Positions 46,108 to 55,118 of a DNA stretch of 57,181 nt are shown here, in pieces. The notes beneath the pieces are model-generated. The model saw nothing but the letters and a program-made list of their open reading frames with translations, did not search any database and had not been told where the DNA came from. The translations under genes were made by a program, and so were the position numbers. The stretch covers positions 1 to 57,181 of the forward strand of contig NZ_NHTN01000042.1 in NCBI RefSeq assembly GCF_002167005.1. The letters are read 5' to 3'. Origin of the DNA: Indiicoccus explosivorum (GTDB taxonomy: Bacteria > Bacillota > Bacilli > Bacillales_A > Planococcaceae). Each line of letters starts with the position of its first letter. Positions within the stretch are counted from its first letter, which is position 1.

Positions 46108-47589
46108 TTATTGAATTTCAGCTGCCGGTTCCTTGGCCGGCTCGGCGGTGAATGCCCGATGCTCTTCCTCGGCTGCCGGTCTCGCACGTCTGACGAATGA
46201 CGTCAAAACCAGCGCGACAATCGCAATGAATGTAGAGACGAGGAACGTGAAATTGATTCCTTCGAGCAGTGCCCGATTGACGATGGTTTCCGGTGCGGTT
46301 CCCGCCGACAGCAATTGCTCGCCGGCTGCTTCTGCGCGGGAGTTCATGACGGTGATCAGCAGCGCAGAACCGATCGCTCCGGACACTTGCTGAAGCGTAT
46401 TGTTCATGGCGGCTCCGTGCGGATTCAAAACCGGCGTCAGCTGGTTCAGTCCGTTCGTCATGACCGGCATCATGACCATCGAAATGCCGAACATCCGGAT
46501 GGTATACATCCCCATGATCTGAAGATAGGTCGTCTCCAGACTCAGCTGACTGAAGAAATACGTGGAAAGGACGACGATCGACAGGCCGATCATGGCAAGG
46601 GCCCTTGCGCCGAATTTATCGAACAGCCGCCCGGTGACCGGAGACATGAGACCCATGATCAGGGCTCCCGGAAGCATAAGGAGACCGGAATCCATCGGCG
46701 ATATCCCTTTGATGGTCTGGACGTATATGGGCATCAGGATCATGGCCGAAAACATCGAAATGGACAGGACAATGGAAATAGCTGATGACAGCGCGAACAT
46801 CGGGTACTTGTAGACCCTGAAATCGAGCATCGGCACTTCCAGCTTCAGTTGGCGGCTGATGAATAAAATCAGACCAGCCGCCCCTGCTGCAATCGTCCCG
46901 TAGACAAGCGGATCCGACCATCCATAGTCGGCGGCAGAACTGAACCCATAGAGCAAACCGCCGAATCCGATACTGGAAAACACGAGAGACAGGCTGTCGA
47001 TCTTCAGCTCTCTATTCTGGACCATAATGTTTTTCATTTTAAAAATCCCGAGTGCCAGCGGAACGAGTGCAAGGGGCAGCACAATGAAGAATAACGTGCG
47101 CCATGAGGAATGCTCGATAATATAGCCCGACAATGTCGGTCCGACTGCCGGCGCAACGATCATGACGAGACCGAAAAGTCCCATTGCCGATCCCCTCCGT
47201 TCGACCGGGAACGCGGCCAGCATCACATTCATCAGGAGCGGCATCATCAGCGCCGCCCCTGCCGCCTGGATCATTCGCGCTATAAGGAGCACACCGAAAA
47301 CCGGTGCCACGGCAGCCAGCAGCGTGCCGGCCGCGAACAGCGACATTGCCGTGATGAAAATGGAGCGGTTCGTATAGCGCTGGATGAAAAACGCACTGGC
47401 CGGAATCAGAATTCCGTTGATCAGCATGAAGCCAGTCACCAGCCACTGTACGGTCGATGCATCCACTTCAAAGTCTACCATGATGGACGGAAGCGCGACG
47501 TTCAGCAGTGTCTGATTGAAAATCGCCACGAAAGCTCCTGTGAAAAGTATGGCGATCATGCCGTATGGCGGTTTTTTTTGTTCAGTCAT
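46108..47589 (-). CDS. DHA2-family MFS drug:proton antiporter (14-span)
   Basis: A 493-residue major facilitator with about fourteen helices. Motif C-type TLSGYIIEHSSWRTLFFI after helix 5, the first-helix NVALPSIMVDFEVDASTVQWLVTGFML (motif D1), and the long second half are those of EmrB/QacA/LmrB pumps. It is divergent from a TetR-family gene, a classical pump-repressor arrangement. Export substrates cannot be read from sequence. Confidence 0.9.
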   Translation of the reverse strand: MTEQKKPPYGMIAILFTGAFVAIFNQTLLNVALPSIMVDFEVDASTVQWLVTGFMLINGILIPASAFFIQRYTNRSIFITAMSLFAAGTLLAAVAPVFGVLLIARMIQAAGAALMMPLLMNVMLAAFPVERRGSAMGLFGLVMIVAPAVGPTLSGYIIEHSSWRTLFFIVLPLALVPLALGIFKMKNIMVQNRELKIDSLSLVFSSIGFGGLLYGFSSAADYGWSDPLVYGTIAAGAAGLILFISRQLKLEVPMLDFRVYKYPMFALSSAISIVLSISMFSAMILMPIYVQTIKGISPMDSGLLMLPGALIMGLMSPVTGRLFDKFGARALAMIGLSIVVLSTYFFSQLSLETTYLQIMGMYTIRMFGISMVMMPVMTNGLNQLTPVLNPHGAAMNNTLQQVSGAIGSALLITVMNSRAEAAGEQLLSAGTAPETIVNRALLEGINFTFLVSTFIAIVALVLTSFVRRARPAAEEEHRAFTAEPAKEPAAEIQ

Positions 47590-47607
47590 TCATTGATTCC
47601 TCCATTT

Positions 47608-47647
47608 TATACTTACTGTTCACTTTCTATACTAACTGTACATTCAA
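47608..47647. promoter_or_regulatory. Tandem 20-bp repeats between pump and TetR gene
   Basis: TATACTTACTGTTCA (47608-47622) and TATACTAACTGTACA (47628-47642) match at 13 of 15 positions and are exactly 20 bases apart, on the same face of the helix. They lie 19-60 bases upstream of the pump start codon and are candidate operators of the adjacent TetR protein. Confidence 0.5.
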
Positions 47648-47766
47648 TCATTCTATACCGGCTGTCCAGGAAAAGCAATTGTTTGAACCGCATTAGTTTC
47701 CTGCATTGATACGGCAAGCTTTTATCTGTAAACTGAAAATAGACTACGAGTACAAAAGGTGAAAAT

Positions 47767-48606
47767 ATGAACACGAGAAAAAAGCAGATCATCGATGCGG
47801 CTTACCTTCTTTTCGTCGATAAAGGCTATGCTGCCACATCCATACAGGACATTTTGGATAAAGCGAAGATTTCGAAAGGGACTTTTTACAATCACTTTAC
47901 TTCAAAGGCGGAATGCCTTCGGGCCATTCTTGAATACATTTCAGAAGAAATCGGAGAAAAACGCCGTGAGGCAGCGGAAGGCCGGAGTATAGCCGATCCG
48001 GGCGTCCTCGCCGACCAGATTTCCATCCGCATGCAGATGAGCAGGGAACGGAATTTATTCGCCTTATACGAGAGTGTTTTCTACTCTGAAGACACGGAGC
48101 TGAAAGCTTTTGCCAAAGAGCAGCATATCCGGGATTTGACCTGGCTGGCCGGGCGTCTGCCTGAAGTCTACGGCAGCGCTGCGGAGCCGTATGCACTCGA
48201 GAACGCTTCCCTGGTGCTTGGCACCATCCAGCATTTACTGCATCTTTACCAATATGGAACAAGCACCGAATTGCCGTCCGATCGACTGACGGCTTTCGTT
48301 CTGCGGCGAATGGAAGCTGCGCTGGGAGATCAGATCGAGAAACAGGACAAATTCCTTCCGTTCGCTCTCGGTGATCTGAAGAAGCATGCACCGGACAACG
48401 CACCTACGCTCCAAAATCGTCTCCGTGCTGTCGCGGATGCCAGTGAGGGCCGGGCAGCTGAACTTGCCGATTTTATTGCAGACGAACTGGAAGAACGGGC
48501 ACCGCGCCGCCATTTGATCGGCATGGCTCTCAGCGGTCTGGAAGCCGAAACCTTACCGGACGGCTCTCTGGCACACGATATCCGCACATTCCTGGCAGCA
48601 GAATAA
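47767..48606 (+). CDS. TetR/AcrR family transcriptional regulator
   Basis: A 279-residue regulator with an N-terminal TetR DNA-binding domain: RKKQIIDAAYLLFVDKGYAATSIQDI and ISKGTFYNHFTSKAECL (helices 1-4). The ligand-binding region is longer than usual (typical TetR proteins are 190-220 residues), ending in a helical C-terminal extension. It is divergent from the DHA2 pump and very likely represses it through the tandem repeats in the spacer. Confidence 0.9.
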   Translation: MNTRKKQIIDAAYLLFVDKGYAATSIQDILDKAKISKGTFYNHFTSKAECLRAILEYISEEIGEKRREAAEGRSIADPGVLADQISIRMQMSRERNLFALYESVFYSEDTELKAFAKEQHIRDLTWLAGRLPEVYGSAAEPYALENASLVLGTIQHLLHLYQYGTSTELPSDRLTAFVLRRMEAALGDQIEKQDKFLPFALGDLKKHAPDNAPTLQNRLRAVADASEGRAAELADFIADELEERAPRRHLIGMALSGLEAETLPDGSLAHDIRTFLAAE

Positions 48607-48651
48607 GCGGCCGCGAAGCGAAGCAATGCTGCCTCATGCGGCACCGCAAAG

Positions 48652-48688
48652 GAAAACCGGACCTGGATTTCTCCAGGTCCGGTTTTCC
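48652..48688. terminator. Bidirectional terminator, TetR gene / racemase gene
   Basis: An 11-bp perfect ACCGGACCTGG / CCAGGTCCGGT stem with five-base loop is followed by TTTT. Confidence 0.85.
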
Positions 48689-49390
48689 TCATGCTTTCTT
48701 CAGTTCATAGCCGCTCGCTTTTACTGCGCTTTCCGCCAGTACTGCCGAAGAGTCGACGTAGAAATCGGATAATCCAAGCTCTTTGCGGACAACCGATAAC
48801 TCGGTGCAGCCGAGAAGCACTTTATCGCACCCGAGCTCCTTCATCTGGGCATCGATTTTTTCCCAGTCGGAAGCACTGACGGGTTCGCCCGCTTTCACAC
48901 AATCATAAATGACTGACATTACAAGCCGCTGGACCTCATCCGAAGGGATGACCGGCTCCAGTCCAGCTTTTTCGCACGCCTGCTGGTAGACCCGGGTCTT
49001 CAGAGTCCCATCCGTGGCCAGAATACCCGTCCGGACAGCCCTTTGCCGCTTCGCTTCGGCTGCTGTTTCATCAATCATATGGATAAGCGGAACAGGAAGC
49101 GCTTCCTGCAGTTCCTGATAGAAACTGTGTGCGGTGTTGCACGGCATGGCAAGCACTTCGGCCCCCATTTCCACCAGTTTCCGGCCATCCGCAATCATGA
49201 CCGGCACCGGGCTTTCGGAAGATTCTCCGAGAATGAACGCTGTCCTGTCCGGAATGCGCGGGTTGTTGGATATCAGCATCGGCACATGATCCTGGTCCCT
49301 GTCAGCAGCAGTCCGGCGGACGATCATTTCCCCGAGAAACATCGTCGCCAGTGGCCCCACACCGCCTATTATGCCGAGCGTCTTTTTCAT
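48689..49390 (-). CDS. Aspartate/glutamate racemase family protein
   Basis: A 233-residue PLP-independent amino acid racemase. The two catalytic cysteines are in AMPCNTAHSFY (first) and LLGCTELSVV (second), with N-terminal GIIGGVGPLAT. This matches YgeA/RacX/aspartate racemase. It overlaps the upstream ATP-grasp ligase gene as ATGA. The coupling suggests it makes the D-amino acid used by that ligase, most plausibly D-aspartate. Confidence 0.88.
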   Translation of the reverse strand: MKKTLGIIGGVGPLATMFLGEMIVRRTAADRDQDHVPMLISNNPRIPDRTAFILGESSESPVPVMIADGRKLVEMGAEVLAMPCNTAHSFYQELQEALPVPLIHMIDETAAEAKRQRAVRTGILATDGTLKTRVYQQACEKAGLEPVIPSDEVQRLVMSVIYDCVKAGEPVSASDWEKIDAQMKELGCDKVLLGCTELSVVRKELGLSDFYVDSSAVLAESAVKASGYELKKA

Positions 49391-50613
49391 GATAGCCCTT
49401 TTTTGTTGAAATATTTTTTGTATTTGCGGTAGTAATTCAAGTTATTCAGAGTCAGATTCAGCCAGCGCTTCGGATTAAAGTCTTCCCGATAAAACAATGA
49501 ATTGGTCACTTTTCCTTCATTGATGAGCCGGCGGGCTTTCCGTTTGAGCTCCTGATTCTCCGCGTACTTGTACAGCACGCCATTCGGAATGATCGTCCAC
49601 AGGTGTTCATTCTGCGCATACGTCAGTTCCTGCGGGATATTGAAAATGTGATCGTCCGCCGCATATTTCATCAAGTTGTGTCCGGCAGCCGTTACATAGT
49701 AACTGCTCCGGCCGTTCCGGAGATTGATTTCGAACAGCTTGTATTCGCCGTCCCGTTCGTCGAATTTCATATCGAAATTCGCGAATCCCGTATAACCGAT
49801 GTCTTCCAGGAAAAACCGGACCCGGTCCATCAGTTCCTTATCATAAGTCGTAATGATCGCCGCGTAACTCCCGATCCCTTCAGGTGTATGTTCCTCCAGT
49901 ATCGGGTTGCCGAGCGACATAAGTTTTACGTTTCCATCTTTTCCGACATAAGCATTCAGCACACGCATATAGGAATCATCCCCGGGAATAAATTCCTGGA
50001 TGATCAGGTTATCCTGATAGCTCGACGAATAAATGGCCTCGAATATTGCATTCCGCTCCTCTTCGTCCTCCGCAACAAAAACCTTCTTTTTTCCCGGAAA
50101 ACTGCAGTTCCAGTAAGCCACTGAATTAGAGGCCTTAATGATAATGGGATAGTCGAACCCGAGCTGAAGATCCCGGTAGTTTTCCGGTGTCGCCATATCG
50201 GTTTTCGGGTAGCTGAATCCATATTTGTCACACATTTTGTAGAAGTTTTCTTTCAGGACGATTTCATTCATCAGTTCCTCGCCGATGTAAGGCACTTCGA
50301 AATCCTCCGTGAGGAGCGGTTTATGGCGGATGATCAGCTTCGCATAATCGTCGCCGCAGGCAAGGAGAAGTTTCGGGATTTCAGGGAATTCTTCAGCCAG
50401 GCCATCCATGGTCCGGATAAACACATCGTCTTCGTTCAGACCTTCCACCGAGCGGAAGGAAAGGATTTTACTGTTCTGCGTCACGGTCAGCGCCGACCTT
50501 CCTATGACAAGCGGCTTAACACCATAGGCTTCATAGAAAGAGCGGGCCATTCCGTATGCGTTCATATCCGATCCTAACAGGATCGGCAAAAAATCAGTTC
50601 CGGCTGCTGCCAT
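49387..50613 (-). CDS. ATP-grasp carboxylate-amine ligase, candidate D-aspartate ligase
   Basis: A 408-residue ATP-grasp enzyme. N-terminal LPILLGSDMNAYGMARSFYEAYG in parts, the ATP-binding lysines and loop FDYPIIIKASNSVAYW, LIIQEFIPGDDSYMRVLNAY, and the metal-binding end FDERDGEYKLFEINLRNGRSS are visible. Enterococcus faecium D-aspartate ligase (Asl-fm), which adds D-Asp to the peptidoglycan lysine, is an ATP-grasp protein encoded next to an aspartate racemase; the same pairing is found here. Catalysis of this exact reaction is inferred. The promoter lies at 50662-50689. Confidence 0.72.
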   Translation of the reverse strand: MAAAGTDFLPILLGSDMNAYGMARSFYEAYGVKPLVIGRSALTVTQNSKILSFRSVEGLNEDDVFIRTMDGLAEEFPEIPKLLLACGDDYAKLIIRHKPLLTEDFEVPYIGEELMNEIVLKENFYKMCDKYGFSYPKTDMATPENYRDLQLGFDYPIIIKASNSVAYWNCSFPGKKKVFVAEDEEERNAIFEAIYSSSYQDNLIIQEFIPGDDSYMRVLNAYVGKDGNVKLMSLGNPILEEHTPEGIGSYAAIITTYDKELMDRVRFFLEDIGYTGFANFDMKFDERDGEYKLFEINLRNGRSSYYVTAAGHNLMKYAADDHIFNIPQELTYAQNEHLWTIIPNGVLYKYAENQELKRKARRLINEGKVTNSLFYREDFNPKRWLNLTLNNLNYYRKYKKYFNKKGLS

Positions 50614-50661
50614 ACGTATATCATCTCACTTTAATTATTTGAATTGGACAGTACTCAGTTT

Positions 50662-50689
50662 ATCATATCCCCCACTGCTTGGAAATCAA
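50662..50689 (-). promoter_or_regulatory. Promoter of the ATP-grasp/racemase unit
   Basis: On the minus strand TTGATT (50689-50684), a 16-base spacer and TATGAT (50667-50662) are present. The -35 overlaps the end of the amidase gene. Confidence 0.55.
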
Positions 50690-52134
50690 GGCTTCCGCCG
50701 TGCCCGTACAAATTGTTCGAAGGCGAAGGCATATTCGATGAGCTGGGGCTCGGCGAAGCTCTGGCCGGTGAATGTGATTCCGAACGGTTCTCCCTCTTCT
50801 GTGAACGCGGCCGGAACGGTAATTGAAGGGAACCCCGCAGCCGCTCCGATATTGCAGCCGAAGTCTTGCGGCAACAGGATGACATCGACTCCTGCGTCTT
50901 CCATGTTCTTCCGCAGCCCCCGTTCGGCGGCCAGGAACCTGTTCCGTTCCAGCGCCTCCTCGTATTCCCGTTCCGTCAATTCACCGGTGAGCGTGCTGGC
51001 CTTCTCCAAGAGGTTCTGGCCGAATTTCAGCATCTTTCCCGCATTTTCGCTGTTATAGCTCATCACATCCCGCATCGAACGGATGGGATTCAGCGGGTTG
51101 GATTTCCCTAAATAGTAGTCCAGGTCTGCTTTGAATTCGTGCAAAAGCACCGCGAATCCAAGATCTTCCTGGACGACTTCCAAGTCGATCGGATCTTTCA
51201 CTTCCGCCCCGCAAGCCTCCAGCTTTCGGATGGCATCGCTGAAAAGTGCCCGCATTTCCCTGCTTATGTCCTGTTCAAATAAATTACGTGGGATACCGAT
51301 CCTGACGCCTTCCAGTCCGGTACTTTTAAAATGCAGGCTCCAGTCATAGTTCTCGAACGGCTCTGCCATCACTGTGATGGGATCTTTAGGGTCATGGCCG
51401 GCCATCGCTCCTAAGATGATCACTGCGTCTTCCACTGTCCGTCCGAAAGTGCCGGGCGTATCTTGCGTGTGGGAAAGCGGAATGATCCCCCGTCTGCTGG
51501 CAAGTCCTACCGTAGGTTTGATTCCGACGAGACTGTTCTGAGCCGCCGGATTGATGACAGAGCCGGATGTTTCTGTGCCGACCGCGCCAGCCGCCAGATT
51601 GGCGGCAGTCCCTGCAGCCGACCCGGAACTCGATCCGCCGACATCAAAATCCCCGTATGGGTTTTTGACTTGCCCGCCACGTGAACTGTAGCCATTGGGC
51701 ATATCCTGCGACATGAAATTCGCCCACTCCGTCATATTCGACTTTCCGAGGATGACAGCCCCTGCCTCCCGGAGACGCCGCACGGTGTCCGCATCTTCCG
51801 TGGCATAGTGATTTTCCAGCGCGAGTGATCCCGCGGTCGTGTGCATTTTATCCGCCGTACCGAAATTATCTTTTACGAGCAGTGGAATGCCGTGCAATTT
51901 CGAGCGTGCACCTTTCGTTTTCCGTTCAAAATCCAGCGCCTGCGCGATTTGAAGCGCATCCGGATTCAGTTCCAAAACCGCATTGACATCTTTTCTGAGC
52001 GAAATGTTCTCCCTGTACATCAGGACGAGCTCTTCTGCTGTAAGTTCTCCTTCTTCCATCAGTTCCTGCATGCCGCTGATGGTCATCTCATCGAGCCGCT
52101 CTGTCCGGAATTTTTCCAGCTTCTCACTATGCAT
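50686..52134 (-). CDS. Amidase signature family protein
   Basis: A 482-residue amidase with the Ser-cisSer-Lys triad: Lys in LLVKDNFGT, cis-Ser and nucleophile Ser in GGSSSGSAAGTAANLAAGAVGTETSGSV (in parts). It resembles GatA-like and peptide/aryl amidases without a gatB partner nearby, so it is probably a stand-alone amidase. The ATG at 52134 is chosen because GGAGG would abut the ATG at 52143. The substrate is unknown. Confidence 0.88.
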   Translation of the reverse strand: MHSEKLEKFRTERLDEMTISGMQELMEEGELTAEELVLMYRENISLRKDVNAVLELNPDALQIAQALDFERKTKGARSKLHGIPLLVKDNFGTADKMHTTAGSLALENHYATEDADTVRRLREAGAVILGKSNMTEWANFMSQDMPNGYSSRGGQVKNPYGDFDVGGSSSGSAAGTAANLAAGAVGTETSGSVINPAAQNSLVGIKPTVGLASRRGIIPLSHTQDTPGTFGRTVEDAVIILGAMAGHDPKDPITVMAEPFENYDWSLHFKSTGLEGVRIGIPRNLFEQDISREMRALFSDAIRKLEACGAEVKDPIDLEVVQEDLGFAVLLHEFKADLDYYLGKSNPLNPIRSMRDVMSYNSENAGKMLKFGQNLLEKASTLTGELTEREYEEALERNRFLAAERGLRKNMEDAGVDVILLPQDFGCNIGAAAGFPSITVPAAFTEEGEPFGITFTGQSFAEPQLIEYAFAFEQFVRARRKP

Positions 52135-52195
52135 CGGCTTCATCCTCCATTTTAAAATGCCTGTCCTTTCCCTCTCCTTGCGAGGATTTATTTAA

Positions 52196-52223
52196 TAAAA
52201 AAAGCCGAAATCTATTCGGCTTC
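52196..52223 (-). terminator. Terminator after the small FbpA-like gene
   Basis: On the minus strand an 8-bp AAGCCGAA / TTCGGCTT stem spanning the TAG stop codon is followed by T7. Confidence 0.8.
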
Positions 52224-52373
52224 CGGTTCTTCTGTATATGTTTTCATCAGTTCATACAGCGTCAGTTCATACAGCTGCCGCCCATCTACTTTAAAAACGT
52301 TCATTCCTACAAGATCTTCGATAATCCGTTCCCGCTTCATTTCAAACGGGGATTCAGGAAACTGTTCCAACAC
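52212..52373 (-). CDS. Small protein, 53 residues (FbpA-like)
   Basis: A short gene, GTG start at 52373 behind AAGGAGAGG (six bases), stop TAG inside a terminator stem. The product MLEQFPESPFEMKRERIIED is followed by LVGMNVFKVDGRQLYELTLY and ELMKTYTEEPEAE. The RExLI..L...V...GRQLYELTLxEL pattern recalls the Fur-regulated basic protein A (FbpA)-type small helical proteins of Bacillales, although this one is acidic. The link to iron control is unproven. Confidence 0.6.
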   Translation of the reverse strand: MLEQFPESPFEMKRERIIEDLVGMNVFKVDGRQLYELTLYELMKTYTEEPEAE

Positions 52374-52498
52374 GATGTTCCTCTCCTTGCTGTTATGGTT
52401 CCGGTTCTTCTATACCCGTTCCTGAACCGGCGTAAAACCTGATTGTCTTTTCTGAACCGGGTATAGGGTATAGTAAGGGGAAGAAAGGAGCTGGCGGA

Positions 52499-53371
52499 AT
52501 GAGATTAGGATACGCTTGTATGAATACCGAATTGAAAAGTGTTTTCCGGACATGCCGTGCATCGACAGCGGCGGCGGAAGGCACTTCTATCATAAAAAAA
52601 CTGACATTGGAGAACTTGGAGACGACCTTTAAGATTCTCCATTGGAACCAGCGGCATGATATCGCTTTTTACCGGGCATCAAGTTCGATCGTCCCTCTTT
52701 CCACCCACCCGGTGAATGACTGGACCTGGTGGGAAGATAAAGACGTGCTCCACGCTGCGCGTCAAATTTCCGACTATGCAGCCGTCCATCGCATGCGTTT
52801 GTCTATGCATCCCGGTCAGTATACGGTTTTGAATTCCCCGAAACCTGAAGTGGTCAAAAAAGCGATCGAAGATCTTGAATACCACGACAGACTCATCACG
52901 CTTTTAGGCGGATCGGACTTGATCCTGCATACAGGCGGTGCATACGGTGATAAGGAAAGCGCCAAAAAACGGTTTGCGGACAATTACAGGGACCTTTCAG
53001 AAAGCATCCGGCGCAAATTGCGGCTGGAGAATGATGACAAGGTGTTCACGGTGCAGGACGTGCTGGAGATCAGCTGGATGTGCGGCATCCCTGTCTGTTT
53101 TGACATCCATCATCATAATTGCCATAACGATGGCACGCCTGTCGATATCGCTGCGATTCTCGATACTTGGGAAGGCTTCGGCATTCCGAAGATCCATATC
53201 AGCACCGGCAAAGAATCCCGGACGGACCGCAGGCACCATGATTTCGTTTCTGAAGAGGATGTACGGGAGCTGATCGCACTCTTGGACGGAGCGGATGCAG
53301 ATATCATGTTCGAAGCAAAATTGAAGGAACAATCGATTTTGCCTTTTTTGGATGAATTGAACAGACAATAA
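52499..53371 (+). CDS. uvsE: UV DNA damage endonuclease UvsE
   Basis: A 290-residue TIM-barrel endonuclease of the UVDE family, which nicks DNA 5' to UV photoproducts (cyclobutane dimers and 6-4 products). The N-terminal RLGYACMN, MRLSMHPGQYTVLNSP, LILHTGGAYGDKESA and CFDIHHHNCH (metal-binding His cluster) are family hallmarks; length is normal. ATG 52499 is behind GAAAGGAGCTGGCGG. It forms a single-gene unit. Confidence 0.93.
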   Translation: MRLGYACMNTELKSVFRTCRASTAAAEGTSIIKKLTLENLETTFKILHWNQRHDIAFYRASSSIVPLSTHPVNDWTWWEDKDVLHAARQISDYAAVHRMRLSMHPGQYTVLNSPKPEVVKKAIEDLEYHDRLITLLGGSDLILHTGGAYGDKESAKKRFADNYRDLSESIRRKLRLENDDKVFTVQDVLEISWMCGIPVCFDIHHHNCHNDGTPVDIAAILDTWEGFGIPKIHISTGKESRTDRRHHDFVSEEDVRELIALLDGADADIMFEAKLKEQSILPFLDELNRQ

Positions 53372-53373
53372 AT

Positions 53374-53421
53374 GAAAAAGTGTCCAAACAAGCCGGCGTA
53401 CTTCCGGCTGATTTGGACACA
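53374..53421. terminator. Bidirectional two-part hairpin terminator, uvsE / deacetylase
   Basis: An outer 9-bp GTGTCCAAA / TTTGGACAC stem and an inner AGCCGG / CCGGCT stem are separated by two-base bulges; on the minus strand five T follow. Confidence 0.8.
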
Positions 53422-53455
53422 TGGTTCTACCCGATTTGAAATCGGAATTTCACCG

Positions 53456-54826
53456 TCAATTATTAATACGGTAGAGGAAAACGGCCAGTTGTCCTCTCGT
53501 GACGTCCCGGTCTGTGCCGAAATGTGTTGCCGATATGCCATTTGTCACACCGTTCGCCACAAGCGCATCGACAGCCGCTTCATATCGCACGGATACGTCA
53601 GCGAATGAAGATGCGGAACTGCTGCCAGCAAGGTCATATGCCCGCTGCAAAACGAGCGCGGTTTCACCACGGGTAAGATAGCCGGATGAATCGAACCTGG
53701 CGGACGTTTTCCCGTTCATGATCCCTTCCTCTTTCAAAGCGTTCACAGCACCTGCCGCTCGTGCCGGTACGTCAGTGAAACCGGAAGGGGGAGCGGAAAC
53801 AGTATCCAGCTTTAGAATCTTTGCCATCCAAACCGCCGCATCCACCCGTTTTATCGGCTGATAAGTTCCGAATGCCGTTGAAGATATCCCATTTGAGACG
53901 CCATTTTTGACTAAGTAGTTTACAGCCGGCGCATAGAACGCAGATACATCCTGGAAACCCGACTGTCCAGGGATGATCAGGACCTGGCCGACCCGGATCA
54001 GGCTGGGATCCGTGATGCCATTGGCAGCAGCCAGCTGCTCCACAGTTACATTAAACCGGAGAGCGATACTGTAAAGCGTGTCGCCAGCTTGGACAGTATA
54101 GGTCTTGACCGTGGACGGCGGCGTTCCGGTCGGCAAGTTCAGCATTTCAGAGACCGTCACAAATTTATAGCCCTGCGCTTTGAGTTTCGAAATCATCACC
54201 GGAAGTGCGCCCGGTGTTCCTGACGCGCCTGCCCCTGTATGCATCAGGATGATGGAACCCGGCTTCACGTTACTCATCACTTTTGTGACAATCTGATCAG
54301 CTGAAACTCCCCGCCAGTCGACTGTATCGATATCCCACTGGATTGTATGGGTATAACCCGCATCACCGATCGCGCGGAGAGCAGCCGAATTCACTGCCCC
54401 GAACGGTGCCCGGAAAATCGGTTTCGTCGATCTGCCTGTCAGGTTCCGGATAACAGATTCTGTCCGGTCCAGTTCGCTTTTGATCTGGGAAGCGGTCAGT
54501 TTTGTGAAATCCGGATGCGAGTAAGAATGGTTGCCGAGCTGATGTCCTTTCGACGCGATATTCCGGATGGACTGAGGGTGATCCATGGCTCCTGACCCCG
54601 TCAAAAAGAAGGTCGCCCGCACATTGTGATCCGACAGAATCTGCAGAAGCTTCCCGATATTTGTGCCATCAGAACCGTCATCGAACGTCAGCGCGACGAC
54701 TTTGCTTGAAGTACTTCCTTTCGTTATGAATTGGGAACTGGCGGCAGCGGCGGAACCCACAAAGGAAAATAGCATCAGGATCGCCAGGGAACAGACAGCA
54801 AACACTCTCATCAGCCGGCCTTTCAT
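53456..54826 (-). CDS. Secreted polysaccharide deacetylase with LysM and SLH domains
   Basis: A 456-residue surface protein. Order: signal peptide (about 1-30, ending AAAAS); NodB deacetylase domain (~40-230) with TFDDGSD, HSYSHPD zinc ligands, FRAPFGAVN and ILMHTG; one LysM (~245-290, YTVQAGDTLYSIALRFNV) that binds peptidoglycan; and three S-layer-homology repeats (~295-456, including the R-V-D, R-G-E and R-G-Q positions) that anchor to wall polymer. It would deacetylate peptidoglycan or chitin-like sugars at the wall. The ATG at 54826 follows AAAGGGG. Confidence 0.9.
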   Translation of the reverse strand: MKGRLMRVFAVCSLAILMLFSFVGSAAAASSQFITKGSTSSKVVALTFDDGSDGTNIGKLLQILSDHNVRATFFLTGSGAMDHPQSIRNIASKGHQLGNHSYSHPDFTKLTASQIKSELDRTESVIRNLTGRSTKPIFRAPFGAVNSAALRAIGDAGYTHTIQWDIDTVDWRGVSADQIVTKVMSNVKPGSIILMHTGAGASGTPGALPVMISKLKAQGYKFVTVSEMLNLPTGTPPSTVKTYTVQAGDTLYSIALRFNVTVEQLAAANGITDPSLIRVGQVLIIPGQSGFQDVSAFYAPAVNYLVKNGVSNGISSTAFGTYQPIKRVDAAVWMAKILKLDTVSAPPSGFTDVPARAAGAVNALKEEGIMNGKTSARFDSSGYLTRGETALVLQRAYDLAGSSSASSFADVSVRYEAAVDALVANGVTNGISATHFGTDRDVTRGQLAVFLYRINN

Positions 54827-55043
54827 TTTAGTCACCCCTTTTTATTTTAGCGCCTTTTACAAAAAGGCACTTTAACCCATAAAGTGAATAAAAAGGATAA
54901 TTAAACTGAAAATTTAGACTTTTTGTTTTTATTATACTCCTTTTTTGACTGACTGTAATCCCTGAATCGAAAGAAGCTGCATGATTTCAAGTGTTTTCCT
55001 GCACTGGCTGGCTTCATGCGTCCGCTTTCCTTGAAGCGGTTTC

Positions 55044-55082
55044 CGTAAAAAAACCCATGGATGGACTATCCATGGGTTTTGA
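55044..55082 (-). terminator. Terminator after the potassium channel gene
   Basis: On the minus strand AAACCCATGGAT / ATCCATGGGTTT with a five-base loop is followed by T7. Confidence 0.85.
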
Positions 55083-55118
55083 CTGAGCAGGTCATTCCAT
55101 CTCCCTGCGGCTGGCTGC

